Source: DASXVX01 sp036504075 (GTDB lineage: Bacteria > Bacillota > Sulfobacillia > Symbiobacteriales > Symbiobacteriaceae). Taken from it: a DNA stretch of 64,000 nucleotides. The stretch is taken from contig DASXVX010000007.1 of NCBI GenBank assembly GCA_036504075.1, positions 101,233 through 165,232 of the forward strand. Direction: 5' to 3'. Shown one piece after another: positions 16,730 through 25,431 of the stretch; within the stretch, counting starts at the first letter, position 1; each line of letters starts with the position of its first letter. Made by a program: the position numbers and the translations under genes. Below the pieces are notes generated by a model. The model was not told the origin of the DNA. It was given only the letters and a program-made list of their open reading frames with translations, and made no database searches.

Positions 16730-17865
16730 GAGATCATTTTCAGGAAGTAGCGGCAGTTTTCCACCAGGTCCGGCCCGGCTCTGAACAGCCCGCCGCCGAT
16801 CAGGAAGATCACGTCCCGGCCGTACAGTTCCAGCATCTCCGGCACCCGATCCATGGTCATGCCGCCGCCAGGGGCCGGGAAAATCGGCCGAACCGGACCC
16901 ATCTCCGCACGGGTGCCTTCGGCGATCGACCGGCACTCCTCCCGGCTGAAGGCGAACCGCCCGCCGTAATTCGGGTAGATGGTCGCGTCGGCCCCGGCCA
17001 GCCGGGCGATTTGGCCGAACAGGGCATAGTGCGACACGCCTGAGTCGGGCGACGTGACGAAGCTGCCCTGGAAGGCCGGGTGGCTCATGACCGGCAGGCC
17101 GATGCGGTCGTCACTGGCCAGGCGCCGCATGGCGTCCAGCCCCACCAGACCCGGCGCAACCAGCAGGCCGCCGGCGCCCGCCTGCCGGGCGAACAGCGCC
17201 TTCGCGATGATCTGATCCGCCGGCGCCGTCACGTTCGGCAGGTAAATTACCTTGCGTCCCGTCTCCCGGTTGGCCCGGGCTACAGCGTCGGCGCATCGCT
17301 CCACCCGCTCGTTGAACGGGGCGAACGGCTGGTCCGCCAGCCCGTGGTCGTCCTTGATCATGTCGACGCCGCCTATGGCGCACTGGTACGCGAGGTCCGC
17401 CAACTGTGCGGCCGACAGGCCCATGGGCTTCAGCGCCGTGCACAGCAGCGGGCGCTCCGGCACGCCCAGGTACTCCCGCAGGCCGGCCCGCCCGAAGCGT
17501 GGCCCCTTGAACCGGGCCAGCAGGCTCGCCGGCAGCCCGAACCGTTCCAGCCGGACGCCCGGCTTGATGCTCACGTTCCCGAACAGCACGTTTAAAAACT
17601 GGGTCAGCTCAAACCCGGTCGTCTCCAGGGCGTAGCTGATCACCGCCTCCCAGCGGTCCATCCCAACCGGGGCAAGCGATTCTAACCGCCCGACGACTTG
17701 CGTCCGGATGTCGCCCGGCGGCAGCAGGTCTTCCGGGAACTCCACCGTCTGCTCCAGGCAAATGTCTTTCGCCTTGGCCTCGGCCTCTTCATACGACCCG
17801 GTCAGCCGGTAAGCCGCCCAAAACCGGTCGCCACTCACGATCAGACTGGGATTTGGCAGCAGCAT
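16726..17865 (-). CDS. RuBisCO-like protein (form IV), decarboxylase/enolase type
   Basis: A 379-residue RuBisCO large-subunit homologue that cannot be a true RuBisCO. Lys146 (ALKPMGLS) keeps the first active-site lysine, but the second is Met148. Lys171 and Asp173 of the metal site are kept in GGVDMIKDDHG, while the Glu ligand is His174. The loop-6 Lys is missing (PNYGGRF instead), and His262 and the phosphate-binding glycines (PAPGGGM, LIGGGL) are present. The IKDDHGLADQPF pattern recalls the 3-oxo-isoapionate-4-phosphate decarboxylase group rather than MtnW; this is from memory and unverified. ATG overlaps the transketolase stop (TAATG). Confidence 0.87.
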   Translation of the reverse strand: MLLPNPSLIVSGDRFWAAYRLTGSYEEAEAKAKDICLEQTVEFPEDLLPPGDIRTQVVGRLESLAPVGMDRWEAVISYALETTGFELTQFLNVLFGNVSIKPGVRLERFGLPASLLARFKGPRFGRAGLREYLGVPERPLLCTALKPMGLSAAQLADLAYQCAIGGVDMIKDDHGLADQPFAPFNERVERCADAVARANRETGRKVIYLPNVTAPADQIIAKALFARQAGAGGLLVAPGLVGLDAMRRLASDDRIGLPVMSHPAFQGSFVTSPDSGVSHYALFGQIARLAGADATIYPNYGGRFAFSREECRSIAEGTRAEMGPVRPIFPAPGGGMTMDRVPEMLELYGRDVIFLIGGGLFRAGPDLVENCRYFLKMIS

Positions 17866-18872
17866 TACAGCGCCTCCGCCTTCGCTTCACTATGGACTGC
17901 GGTCAGCCGGACCGCCGCCAGGTCATCCTCCGTAATGCCGAAGGACTCGCCGGTCAGCCGCTCCACTTGCCGCACCAGCGCCGTGGCGTCCAGCCCAAGT
18001 TCTTTCATCAGGTACGGGCGGCTGGCCCCGTGCGCAAACACGTCCGGAATCCCGATGCGGACCAGCTTTTTGCCTACGCCGGCCTCCGCCATCACTTCCG
18101 CCACCGCCGTGCCCAGGCCGCCGATCGTGGTATGGTTCTCCATGGTAATGACCCCGTTACGGGCGCCGGCGATAGCCTCCAGCACCTGTGGGTCCGTGAA
18201 GGGCTTGAGCGTCGATACATGCAGGTGCGCGATGGACAGGCCCCGCTGCTTCAGCACCCGGGTCGCCCGCATCGCCTCCTCCGTGCAGATGCCCTCCGTG
18301 AGCAGGGCGATGTCGGACCCCCGGCTCAGGACCCGGGCGCGGTTGAGCCGGAAGGGTTCGGACGCGTCGAACAGCCGGGGCAGCTCGCCCCGCAGCATCC
18401 GCACGTATACCGGGCCATCCACTGCCTGGGCCACGTCCAGCACCGACTCCGCGTCCGTCGCGTCGCCGGTTGACAGAATCGTCATGTTCGGCAGGCCCCG
18501 CAGCACCGCCACGTCTTCAATCGCCTGGTGTGTCGCCCCGCCCGGCGTCAGAATGCCCGGCAGGAAGCCAATCAACCGCACCGGCAGGTTCGGGTAGGCC
18601 ACCGACATGGCCAACTGGTCGTACGCCCGCCGGTAAATGAAGACGGCAAAGGTGTGAATCCAGGGCGACAGCCCTTCCCTGGCCATACCGCCGGCCATGG
18701 AGAGCATGTTCTGCTCCGTGAGGCCCATGCTGAAGAACCGGTCGGGATACGTGTCCCGGAAGACGTCCGCCTCGCAAGAGCTCGTGAGGTCGGCGGAGAG
18801 CACCACCACGTCGGGCCGGTCCTTCGCCCACGCTACCAGGTTGTGCGCATGCACTTTCTGCAGCAGTTCCAC
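17865..18872 (-). CDS. Transketolase C-terminal subunit (split transketolase)
   Basis: A 335-residue protein equal to the Pyr plus C-terminal domains of transketolase. It carries the catalytic Glu of the thiamine site (MGLTEQNMLSMAGGMA) and the transketolase-like C-domain (MENHTTIGGLGTAVAEV). The start is GTG 18872, four bases after the N-subunit stop. Together with the N-subunit it should transfer two-carbon ketol units between sugar phosphates. Split transketolases are often dedicated to catabolic routes rather than the central pentose pathway, which suits the kinase and RuBisCO-like genes that follow. Confidence 0.88.
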   Translation of the reverse strand: MELLQKVHAHNLVAWAKDRPDVVVLSADLTSSCEADVFRDTYPDRFFSMGLTEQNMLSMAGGMAREGLSPWIHTFAVFIYRRAYDQLAMSVAYPNLPVRLIGFLPGILTPGGATHQAIEDVAVLRGLPNMTILSTGDATDAESVLDVAQAVDGPVYVRMLRGELPRLFDASEPFRLNRARVLSRGSDIALLTEGICTEEAMRATRVLKQRGLSIAHLHVSTLKPFTDPQVLEAIAGARNGVITMENHTTIGGLGTAVAEVMAEAGVGKKLVRIGIPDVFAHGASRPYLMKELGLDATALVRQVERLTGESFGITEDDLAAVRLTAVHSEAKAEAL

Positions 18873-18876
18873 CGGC

Positions 18877-19815
18877 CTACACCCCCTGCTTCATGGCCGC
18901 CAGGGCCGTTTCATACAGCTGCTTCTCGTCGGCGTTCTTGAAACGCAGGTAGTGCAGCTTCGGGGCATTCCGCCGCAACAGTTCGACGCCCCGGCACGGG
19001 TCGGTGTCGCAGAGCACCACCAGCGGCCGGCCATCCGGCTCCACGTCCGCCGGGGCCGCCAGCGCCTCAATATCGTGCCCGTCCACCTGAAAGACGCGGG
19101 CGCCGAACGCTTCCAGCCGCTGCCGGAGCGGCTCAATGTTCATTACGTCGGCCATTTTGCCGTCGCACTGCTGGCCGTTCACGTCCACGTAGATGCCCAG
19201 CCGGTCCAGCTTGTAGAACGACAGGACCGCCAGGGCTTCCCAGGTTTGGCCTTCCTGGAACTCGCCGTCCGACATGTAGACCCACGTCCGGCCCGTTTCG
19301 CCCCGGAGCCTGCGGGCGAGCGCCACGCCGGCGGCCTGGCTGAGCCCCTGGCCCAGCGAGCCCGTCGTGACCTCCATGCCCGGGGAGTGCTCTGCGCCGA
19401 TCATTTCCACCGACGCGCCGTCCTGATTGAACTGGGCCAGCCCATCCGGAGCCAAGCGGCCCGTTTCAATCAGCGCGGCGTAAAGCACCAGCGCGTAGTG
19501 GGCCGGCGACAGGTAGAACCGGTCCAGGTGGGGCGCTCGGGGGCCGTTGTAGGCCGCGCCCGTGAAGTAGTCCGAGTTTCCCGGACCCGGCACGCCGGGA
19601 AACGGCAGCGGAACCAGGGGCGCCACGCTCGGCCCCAGGTTCATAATCTTTACGTACAGCGCCGCCAGCGTCTCGGCCGAGGAGCACGCCTGGCTAAGGT
19701 ACCCGCCGTTGTTGTTCAGCGTGTGTTCCAGCACCCGGCGCCGGACTCCGGCGGCCACCCGGCATGCCTCAGCCTGCCAGTCCACGGTCTGGCACGCATT
19801 CGTTGTGGGATTCAT
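18877..19815 (-). CDS. Transketolase N-terminal subunit (split transketolase)
   Basis: A 312-residue protein with the thiamine diphosphate-binding half of transketolase: TGSLGQGLSQAAG, then the SDGEFQEGQTWEA and YVDVNGQQCDG motif that binds diphosphate and metal. The chosen start is ATG 19815 after AAAGGGGAG; upstream in-frame codons lack a ribosome binding site. It is the first gene of a four-gene operon with its own promoter. HTLNNNGGYLSQACSSAE near the N-terminus matches split transketolases. Confidence 0.88.
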   Translation of the reverse strand: MNPTTNACQTVDWQAEACRVAAGVRRRVLEHTLNNNGGYLSQACSSAETLAALYVKIMNLGPSVAPLVPLPFPGVPGPGNSDYFTGAAYNGPRAPHLDRFYLSPAHYALVLYAALIETGRLAPDGLAQFNQDGASVEMIGAEHSPGMEVTTGSLGQGLSQAAGVALARRLRGETGRTWVYMSDGEFQEGQTWEALAVLSFYKLDRLGIYVDVNGQQCDGKMADVMNIEPLRQRLEAFGARVFQVDGHDIEALAAPADVEPDGRPLVVLCDTDPCRGVELLRRNAPKLHYLRFKNADEKQLYETALAAMKQGV

Positions 19816-19866
19816 GGCTCGCTCCCCTTTGACATCCAATCTCACCTGCGCAAATGGTACAGTGCC

Positions 19867-19895
19867 TTTGTAGCATTCACCCCTGGCCCTGTCAA
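19867..19895 (-). promoter_or_regulatory. SigA-type promoter of the transketolase/RuBisCO-like operon
   Basis: Minus-strand TTGACA, 17 bases, TACAAA, about 50 bases before the first start codon. It follows a copy of the GACTGAC..GTCAGTC palindrome and the rsfS terminator. Confidence 0.7.
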
Positions 19896-19896
19896 C

Positions 19897-19919
19897 CGGC
19901 GACTGACGAAGTCAGTCGC
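19897..19919. repeat. Palindrome GCGACTGAC/GTCAGTCGC, copy 1
   Basis: CGGCGACTGACGAAGTCAGTCGCG is nearly identical to 42127-42150 (one inner base differs). Both copies sit next to a strong GC hairpin at an operon end. Confidence 0.6.
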
Positions 19920-19925
19920 GAAAAT

Positions 19926-19950
19926 CCCCGGCGCCGTAGCGGCGCCGGGG
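19926..19950 (-). terminator. Terminator after rsfS
   Basis: Stem CCCCGGCGCCG/CGGCGCCGGGG followed on the minus strand by ATTTTCG; it separates the rsfS operon from the next promoter. Confidence 0.75.
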
Positions 19951-19972
19951 TTGTTCATGATCGTGTTCCGCT

Positions 19973-20389
19973 CTAACCCGCTTCGGACCGAGGCATGGCA
20001 ACTTCGAGAGCATCGCCCCAGAGGCGCTCCAGGTTGTAAAACCGGCGCTCTTCCTCCTGCATGACATGAACGACGATATAGCCGAAATCGAGCAGAATCC
20101 ACCGGCCGTTCTGATAACCCTCCATGTGATGCAGACGCAGCCCGAAACCGGACACTTTCTCCTCCACGTAATCTGCAATGGCCCGCACATGCGTGGCGCT
20201 GGTACCAGTGCAAAGGACGAAGTAATCCGTGATGGTGCTGATGGAGCGGATATCCAGAATCCGGACCTCCTTGGCCTTCTTATCGTCCGCGGTCAAGGCG
20301 GCCACCCGGGCCAGTTTGGCGGATTCTACCAAATCGGCATTCCCCTTTCGCCCGCGGATTTCGACTCCTTCTACAATACCGTATTCCAT
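19973..20389 (-). CDS. rsfS: Ribosome silencing factor RsfS
   Basis: A 138-residue DUF143/Iojap protein that binds ribosomal protein L14 and blocks subunit joining when nutrients are scarce. The family core is visible: ADDKKAKEVRILDIRSISTITDYFVLCTGTS, HMEGYQNGRWILLDFGYIVVHVM and YNLERLWGDA. The ATG at 20389 lies 17 bases from AAGGAGG, so the precise start is uncertain. It is the last gene of the obg-nadD-yqeK-LCP run, its usual position. Confidence 0.93.
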   Translation of the reverse strand: MEYGIVEGVEIRGRKGNADLVESAKLARVAALTADDKKAKEVRILDIRSISTITDYFVLCTGTSATHVRAIADYVEEKVSGFGLRLHHMEGYQNGRWILLDFGYIVVHVMQEEERRFYNLERLWGDALEVAMPRSEAG

Positions 20390-20409
20390 CTTTATGGTCC
20401 GGTTCCTCC

Positions 20410-21714
20410 TTATTTTGTCAACAATTCTCGCCCCAATTCGACCCGTACGTCATACGCCGTCTGGTCCGTGGGTTGACTGACCAGTTCCGTGGACACGCCC
20501 CGGGAGGTGAGCGAACGGTCCACCAGCTGGCCTTTGGCCGCATTACCGGTCAAATCGGTGATACGGGTCTTGGTGGGCACTTCTCCGGCCGCAGGTGTCA
20601 TCGTGACCACGAAGCCCTGTTCGGAGAATTGCTTCGCAATCTGCGCCGCTAAATCCGCCTGGCCGGCACTGACGAGCTGTACTTTCGTCTTGGCGGCCTC
20701 CTGTGGATCGATGCCCCGGATAGACTTGTCCACCACTTTGCGGGTTTCATCTGGGTCCGGGACGAAATAGCTCAACCGCATTCCCAGAACCGGGTCCATA
20801 ATGTAGGCGTCCGTACCGGGCAGCGTGAAAAACTCCACGTCCTGCTTCCCCATGGTCGCCGCCAAGCCCGCCAGCCGGCCAACCTCCACGGTGGAGTCGA
20901 CATACTTCGAGATATCCAACATCTGTTTCGGCAGGTTGATCAGGTTAGACGGTTTGAGGATCTCATCCATTACGTTGCTCAGGAACTGCTGCTGGGTACG
21001 GATGCGACCCAGGTCACCGTCCGGGTATCCGGTCCCATCATTATTGTGGCGCCAGCGGACAAATTCAAGCGCCTGCTTGCCCATCAGTTTCTGGGGGCCC
21101 GGCTGGAAGTGGATATGCAGGTTCTGATCCGGATCGTCGTAGTCCATTTTTCGGGGGATGCTCACGCGAACGCCACCGAAGTTGTCGACTATCCGGCGGA
21201 AGCCATCCAGCTTGATCACGACCGTGTAGTGAATCGTGACGTCCAGCAAGTCTTCCACGGTCTTAAGCGCCCGCAGGTTGGCCGGGAACTGCTTGTCCCC
21301 CACGCCGTAAGCATAGGCGCCGTTAATTTTCTCGTAGGTGCCCTTGCCGGCCAGTAGCGCCCGGGTGTCCCGGGGAATCTGCAGGACGGAGATCTTTTTG
21401 GCCTCCGCGTCCACAGAAATCAGCATCATCACGTCCGAGCGGAGCTGGTCATTGTCCAGGCCCATCAGCAAAATGTTAAGCCGCTGGTACGCCTGCACCG
21501 GAACCGGCACTGGCCGGACTTCCGGCGCCACCTCGGGCGGGAGTGGGTCCGATATCTGGCCTACAGCCACGGAAAACATCGCGACGGAATAGAAAACCAG
21601 GCCGGCGATGATCCCGGCGACCGCCAGCAGGATGATGCGCAACCAGACGGCCCAGCGGGCCCGGTGGCGGCGCCTGGAGCGGGGACCCATCAAGTCTAGT
21701 TGCGAGATGGCCAC
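20410..21714 (-). CDS. LytR-CpsA-Psr family wall-polymer ligase
   Basis: Membrane-anchored LCP enzyme, expected to attach teichoic-acid-like or other anionic polymers to peptidoglycan. There is one N-terminal transmembrane helix (about residues 22-45). The LCP core follows with LLMGLDNDQLRSDVMMLISVD, QIPRDTRALLAG, KINGAYAYG and the Arg-rich FVRWRHNN. A LytR_C domain ends the protein (about 330-430). The start chosen is GTG 21714, seven bases after GGGAGGG, giving 434 residues. It lies between yqeK and rsfS as in many Bacillota. Confidence 0.92.
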   Translation of the reverse strand: MAISQLDLMGPRSRRRHRARWAVWLRIILLAVAGIIAGLVFYSVAMFSVAVGQISDPLPPEVAPEVRPVPVPVQAYQRLNILLMGLDNDQLRSDVMMLISVDAEAKKISVLQIPRDTRALLAGKGTYEKINGAYAYGVGDKQFPANLRALKTVEDLLDVTIHYTVVIKLDGFRRIVDNFGGVRVSIPRKMDYDDPDQNLHIHFQPGPQKLMGKQALEFVRWRHNNDGTGYPDGDLGRIRTQQQFLSNVMDEILKPSNLINLPKQMLDISKYVDSTVEVGRLAGLAATMGKQDVEFFTLPGTDAYIMDPVLGMRLSYFVPDPDETRKVVDKSIRGIDPQEAAKTKVQLVSAGQADLAAQIAKQFSEQGFVVTMTPAAGEVPTKTRITDLTGNAAKGQLVDRSLTSRGVSTELVSQPTDQTAYDVRVELGRELLTK

Positions 21715-21730
21715 AGTGGGACCCTCCCGA

Positions 21731-22321
21731 TTAGCCGGGGGGCAACGTCCGGCCGGCAATGGTGGTAATCAGCCAGTTACGGGCCTGGACCGAATACAGG
21801 TGCAGCAGAAACCCCTGGTTGATAACGTGGCGGATGGTGGAGTCGAGGGCCATGAGCAGCGCCCGGTCCAGGTCCCAGCGGGCGAGGGTCCGAATCTCGT
21901 CGACGCCCGGGAACTTCCGGCCTGGTTCAATAAAATCCGCCACCCAGATGATTTTCTCCACCAGGCCCATGCCCGGCCGGCCGGTGGTATGCCAACGGAT
22001 GGCATCCAACTCGGTCTGGTCGGTCACCAGCCCCTGTTCTTTCAGCAGCACCGCGGCCACCGCCCCATGCAGGAGGTGCGGCTGGTCTACCTCCAGCGGG
22101 TCGACGATCAGGCCGTGGCTACGCCCGTATTCCAGCAGTTGTTCGGCCGACATATGCTTGGCATAGTCATGCATGAGCGCCGCCACTTCAGTTTGTAGGG
22201 CCGGGGCCCCGTACAGGCGCGCCAACTCCCGGGCAGTGTCAACCACACGGTAGATATGCTCCAGTCGCGGCCCTTTGATTTTCTGCTTCAGGACGGCCTC
22301 CAGTTCAGCCCAGCGCTCCAA
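21731..22321 (-). CDS. yqeK: YqeK HD-domain diadenosine tetraphosphatase
   Basis: A 196-residue HD-superfamily hydrolase; family members split Ap4A into two ADP with a di-iron centre. The metal ligands are seen in HIYRVVDTA, ALMHDYAKHM (HD), HLLHGAVA, IRWHTTGRPG and WVADFIEPGR. The start chosen is TTG 22321, five to six bases after GGAGGGG; this removes a long N-terminal extension that is noncoding sequence between nadD and yqeK. Its neighbour nadD is the standard partner. Confidence 0.92.
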   Translation of the reverse strand: MERWAELEAVLKQKIKGPRLEHIYRVVDTARELARLYGAPALQTEVAALMHDYAKHMSAEQLLEYGRSHGLIVDPLEVDQPHLLHGAVAAVLLKEQGLVTDQTELDAIRWHTTGRPGMGLVEKIIWVADFIEPGRKFPGVDEIRTLARWDLDRALLMALDSTIRHVINQGFLLHLYSVQARNWLITTIAGRTLPPG

Positions 22322-22397
22322 GACAGCCCCTCCGTTTCGTCTGAGAGTTAGACGTTGCCCGCCCGCCCTCGGTTCCACCGATTGAAAACCGGGCCGG

Positions 22398-23018
22398 TCA
22401 GACCGGCCCGGCGTATAGACCGTGCTCCGCGATATAGCCGGACACAGCCTCCGGCACCAGATACCGCAGAGGATACCCCACTGCCGCCAGTTGCCGGAGC
22501 CGGCTGCTGGAGACGGACACCCCGGGCGTCTCGAGAATCCGGATGCGGGCGGCCAGTTCCGGCCCCAGTTGAGCCAGCACTGCATCCCGCTGCTCCGCCG
22601 GGTAGCCCGGCCGGCTCACGACAACCAGATCGGTGAGGGTGAGCAGTGTCCGGTAGTCATACCAGGTTTGAATATCGATCAGGCTGTCCATGCCCACGAT
22701 AAAGGCGGTCCGCCAGTCCGGATGCTCCGCCTGCACCGCCCGAATGGTATGAACGGTGTAGGACGGCCCCTCCCGCCCCAACTCCATGTCGGAGTAGGCA
22801 AAGCGGGGATTCCCGGCAATGGCAAGCCGGACCATGGCGCAGCGGTGCTCCACCGGCGATATCGGCCGCCCGGGCTTGTGCGGCGGCTGCCGGTTCGGCA
22901 TAAAGATGACCCGGTCAAGCGCACAAAGGTGCATGGCACCCTCCGCTGCGGCGAGGTGCCCAAAATGGACGGGGTCGAACGTGCCACCCATGAGACCCAC
23001 GTACGGCATGGCGTTCAC
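22398..23018 (-). CDS. nadD: Nicotinate-nucleotide adenylyltransferase
   Basis: NAD synthesis enzyme joining nicotinate mononucleotide to AMP; 206 residues. The nucleotidyltransferase motif GGTFDPVHFGHL (HxGH-like, residues 11-22), NRQPPHK and the C-terminal SSSRLRQL (SxTxxR-like) are present. Start ATG 23018; MPYVGLMGG is an alternative three codons in. Confidence 0.95.
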   Translation of the reverse strand: MNAMPYVGLMGGTFDPVHFGHLAAAEGAMHLCALDRVIFMPNRQPPHKPGRPISPVEHRCAMVRLAIAGNPRFAYSDMELGREGPSYTVHTIRAVQAEHPDWRTAFIVGMDSLIDIQTWYDYRTLLTLTDLVVVSRPGYPAEQRDAVLAQLGPELAARIRILETPGVSVSSSRLRQLAAVGYPLRYLVPEAVSGYIAEHGLYAGPV

Positions 23019-23043
23019 CTTCTAGCGGAGATTGCCCACCCGG

Positions 23044-23340
23044 CTACTCCGGCAGTTCAATCCGGGGTTCTTCCTCATTCCGCCGGTACAGGAGGAAGTT
23101 GCGCCCCACTACCTGCACCAGTTCAGACTCGGTGGCCTCGGCGATGGCGGCGGCCGTCGCGTCCGGCGTCTCAGGCGATGTTTGCAGCACCCGGCCCTTG
23201 ATTAGCTCCCGTGCAGTCAGGACGCCGTTCGCCTGCATGAGCACGTTGTCCGTGACGCCGTCCTTGCCGATGGTCAGAATCGGGTCCATGGTAACGCCCA
23301 TGGCCCGCAAAAACCGTTTCTGCTTGCCCCGCAACTCCAC
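23044..23340 (-). CDS. yhbY: YhbY/CRM-domain RNA-binding protein
   Basis: A 98-residue ribosome-assembly-associated protein with a single CRM domain: GKQKRFLRAMGVTMDPILTIGK, a GxxG-type loop region and the KGRVLQTSPE strand. It binds pre-50S particles in other bacteria. It sits between obg and nadD with short gaps. Confidence 0.9.
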   Translation of the reverse strand: MELRGKQKRFLRAMGVTMDPILTIGKDGVTDNVLMQANGVLTARELIKGRVLQTSPETPDATAAAIAEATESELVQVVGRNFLLYRRNEEEPRIELPE

Positions 23341-23352
23341 CCAGATTCACTC

Positions 23353-24633
23353 CTAGCTGATCGGCTCCGAAGTCAGTTCAAACTCGATATCGGCCACGCG
23401 AATCGTGTCGCCGTCCTCCGCCCCGTAGTCCCGGAGAGCCTTTTCGACCCCTTTGGCCTTGAGGATGTGCAGGAACCGCTTGACCGCCTCGTCGTTCTCC
23501 CACATGGTCATGGCCACCAACTTTTCGATCTCCTTGCCGGTGACGTGCCACAGGCCCTCTTCTTTATGGATGTGGAATTCGTCTTCCTGCGGCCGGTAGA
23601 CCTTCATCGGCTCCAATTCCAGCTTCTCCTCCGGCACGTAAGCGGCAATCGCGTCCGCCGCCGCCTGCAGCAGCGGTTTCAGTCCTTCGCCGGTGACGCC
23701 GGAAAGCGGGAACACCTTGTGGCCCATGGCCTCCAGCGCCGCTCGTACCCGTGACAAGTTCTCGCGGGCTTCCGTCAGGTCCATTTTGTTGAAGGCGACC
23801 AGCGTCGGCCGTCGGACCAGTTCCGCGTTAAACTCGGCGAGTTCACGGCGGATGATCTCGAAGTCCTCCAGCGGGTCCCGCCCCTCGGTGCCGGCGCCGT
23901 CCAGCACGTGGATGAGCACTTTCGTCCGCTCGATGTGGCGCAGGAATTCGTGGCCGAGCCCCACACCCTCGTGGGCGCCTTCGATGAGGCCGGGAATATC
24001 CGCCAGCACGAACGAACGCCCGTCGCCCACGTCCACCACGCCCAGAATCGGGTTCAGGGTAGTGAACGGGTAGTTGGCGATTTTCGGCTTGGCCGCACTG
24101 ACCCGAGAGAGGAACGTGGACTTACCCGCGTTGGGGAAGCCGACCAGACCGGCGTCGGCAATTACTTTCAGTTCCAGCACCAGATAGTGCTCTGCACCCG
24201 GCTCGCCCTTCTCGTAGAAAGTCGGGCACTTGTTGGTGGGCGTGGCAAAGCGCATGTTGCCCCGGCCGCCCCGCCCGCCTTTGGCCACCACGGCCCGCTG
24301 GCCGGGCTCGGTCAGGTCGAACAGCAACTCCCCGGTGTCGTCGTTCTTGACCATGGTGCCCTGCGGCACCTTGACGACCAGGTCCTCGCCCTGCGCACCG
24401 GCCTGGGACTTGGTAGCGCCCGGCGAACCTTTGGTCGCCTTGAAATGCCGGCGGTACTTGAAGTCCTGGAGCGTGTTCAGTCCCGAATCCACCACAAAAA
24501 TCACATCGCCGCCGCGGCCGCCGTCGCCGCCCCAGGGGCCGCCCTCAGGCACAAACTTCTCCCGGCGGATTGAGTTGGAACCCCGACCACCGTCGCCGCC
24601 CTTGACGTAGATTTTCGCCACATCAACAAACAT
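23353..24633 (-). CDS. obg: Obg GTPase
   Basis: A 426-residue ribosome-assembly and stress GTPase. It has the Gly-rich Obg fold (MFVDVAKIYVKGGDGG to about residue 158), then G1 GFPNAGKSTFL, G3 ADIPGLIEGAHEG, G4 FNKMDL and a C-terminal OCT domain. The start chosen is ATG 24633, which matches the family N-terminus. Upstream is the spo0B-like gene, whose end overlaps the longer open frame, as in the Bacillus spo0B-obg pair. Confidence 0.97.
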   Translation of the reverse strand: MFVDVAKIYVKGGDGGRGSNSIRREKFVPEGGPWGGDGGRGGDVIFVVDSGLNTLQDFKYRRHFKATKGSPGATKSQAGAQGEDLVVKVPQGTMVKNDDTGELLFDLTEPGQRAVVAKGGRGGRGNMRFATPTNKCPTFYEKGEPGAEHYLVLELKVIADAGLVGFPNAGKSTFLSRVSAAKPKIANYPFTTLNPILGVVDVGDGRSFVLADIPGLIEGAHEGVGLGHEFLRHIERTKVLIHVLDGAGTEGRDPLEDFEIIRRELAEFNAELVRRPTLVAFNKMDLTEARENLSRVRAALEAMGHKVFPLSGVTGEGLKPLLQAAADAIAAYVPEEKLELEPMKVYRPQEDEFHIHKEEGLWHVTGKEIEKLVAMTMWENDEAVKRFLHILKAKGVEKALRDYGAEDGDTIRVADIEFELTSEPIS

Positions 24634-24661
24634 GGAATCACATCCTGGCCCGTATTTACGA

Positions 24662-25069
24662 CTAGCCTTCGCCCGCACTCAGAGGGGTATGTACCGTGAA
24701 GCCGCCTGACTCCAACGTCACGGTGACGGTCCGCTGGTCGTCCGCCAAGGCCGCCACAGTAGCGCACGCCTTGATGACCGCGGCGCGGAACTCCGTCGCT
24801 GCCGCCTCTGGAAGATCGCCCTTGACTCGCCACTCGATTCGGGCGCCGTAAGCCTCCGCCTCCAGCGTCAGGTCGAGCAACACCAGGCCCAGCTCCGGCG
24901 AGACGGACCGCACCGCCTGCGCATCCGCGGCAATGGTATCCGCCACTGTCTCCAGATACCGGCGGGCCCGGTCGGGTTGGTTCAGTTGGAGCCACCCGGA
25001 GATGACCTGCAGGTGGTTCAGAAAACTATGCCGCTGGCGCCGCAGCAAGAGCAAGACCTGGTTGTCCAT
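24662..25069 (-). CDS. spo0B: Spo0B-like sporulation phosphotransferase
   Basis: A 135-residue protein whose N-terminus carries the Spo0B alpha-helical hairpin: LLRRQRHSFLNHLQVISGWL, in which the His of RHSF or NHLQ is the expected phosphoryl acceptor. The remainder resembles a degenerate histidine-kinase ATPase fold. Its place immediately upstream of obg and downstream of rpmA is the Bacillus order and supports the name. A terminator separates it from rpmA. The ribosome binding site is GGGGAGGG. Confidence 0.82.
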   Translation of the reverse strand: MDNQVLLLLRRQRHSFLNHLQVISGWLQLNQPDRARRYLETVADTIAADAQAVRSVSPELGLVLLDLTLEAEAYGARIEWRVKGDLPEAAATEFRAAVIKACATVAALADDQRTVTVTLESGGFTVHTPLSAGEG

Positions 25070-25116
25070 ATCTTCCCTCCCCGAAACTGCAGAGTCGCCT
25101 GCCTCAGCCAGAAAGA

Positions 25117-25148
25117 AGCCCCAGCACCTGGCTCGGTGCTGGGGCCGG
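25117..25148 (-). terminator. Terminator between rpmA and spo0B
   Basis: Minus-strand stem GCCCCAGCACC/GGTGCTGGGGC followed by TTCTTTCTG. It would partly isolate the ribosomal genes from spo0B-obg. Confidence 0.75.
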
Positions 25149-25157
25149 TGAGATTCC

Positions 25158-25427
25158 TTAAGCAGGCAGAATGCTGACCTGCTTCTTGTCGGCGCCCTTG
25201 CGGCCGAACTTCACGGTGCCTTCGGTGAGAGCGAACAGGGTGTCATCCTTGCCGATGCCAACATTGACACCGGGATGAACCTTGGTGCCCCGCTGCCGAA
25301 CGATAATGGTGCCGGCGTTCACGGCCTCGCCGTCGAAGCGCTTGACACCGAGGTACTGCGGATTGGAGTCGCGGCCGTTCTTGGACGAGCCGACGCCCTT
25401 CTTATGCGCAAAAAGCTGGAGAAACAC
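25158..25427 (-). CDS. rpmA: Ribosomal protein L27 with cleavable N-terminus
   Basis: An 89-residue 50S protein that reaches the peptidyl-transferase centre. The start MFLQLFAHKKGVGSSKNGRD carries the Bacillota-type N-terminal extension; cleavage is expected after FA to leave HKKG. The protease for this, Prp, is the next upstream gene. Confidence 0.97.
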   Translation of the reverse strand: MFLQLFAHKKGVGSSKNGRDSNPQYLGVKRFDGEAVNAGTIIVRQRGTKVHPGVNVGIGKDDTLFALTEGTVKFGRKGADKKQVSILPA

Positions 25428-25431
25428 AGCT

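Noticed and set aside
17865..19815. Complete central-pathway transketolase split by a frameshift
   Set aside because: Both halves have proper starts with a ribosome binding site, in separate coherent frames, and match known two-subunit transketolases.
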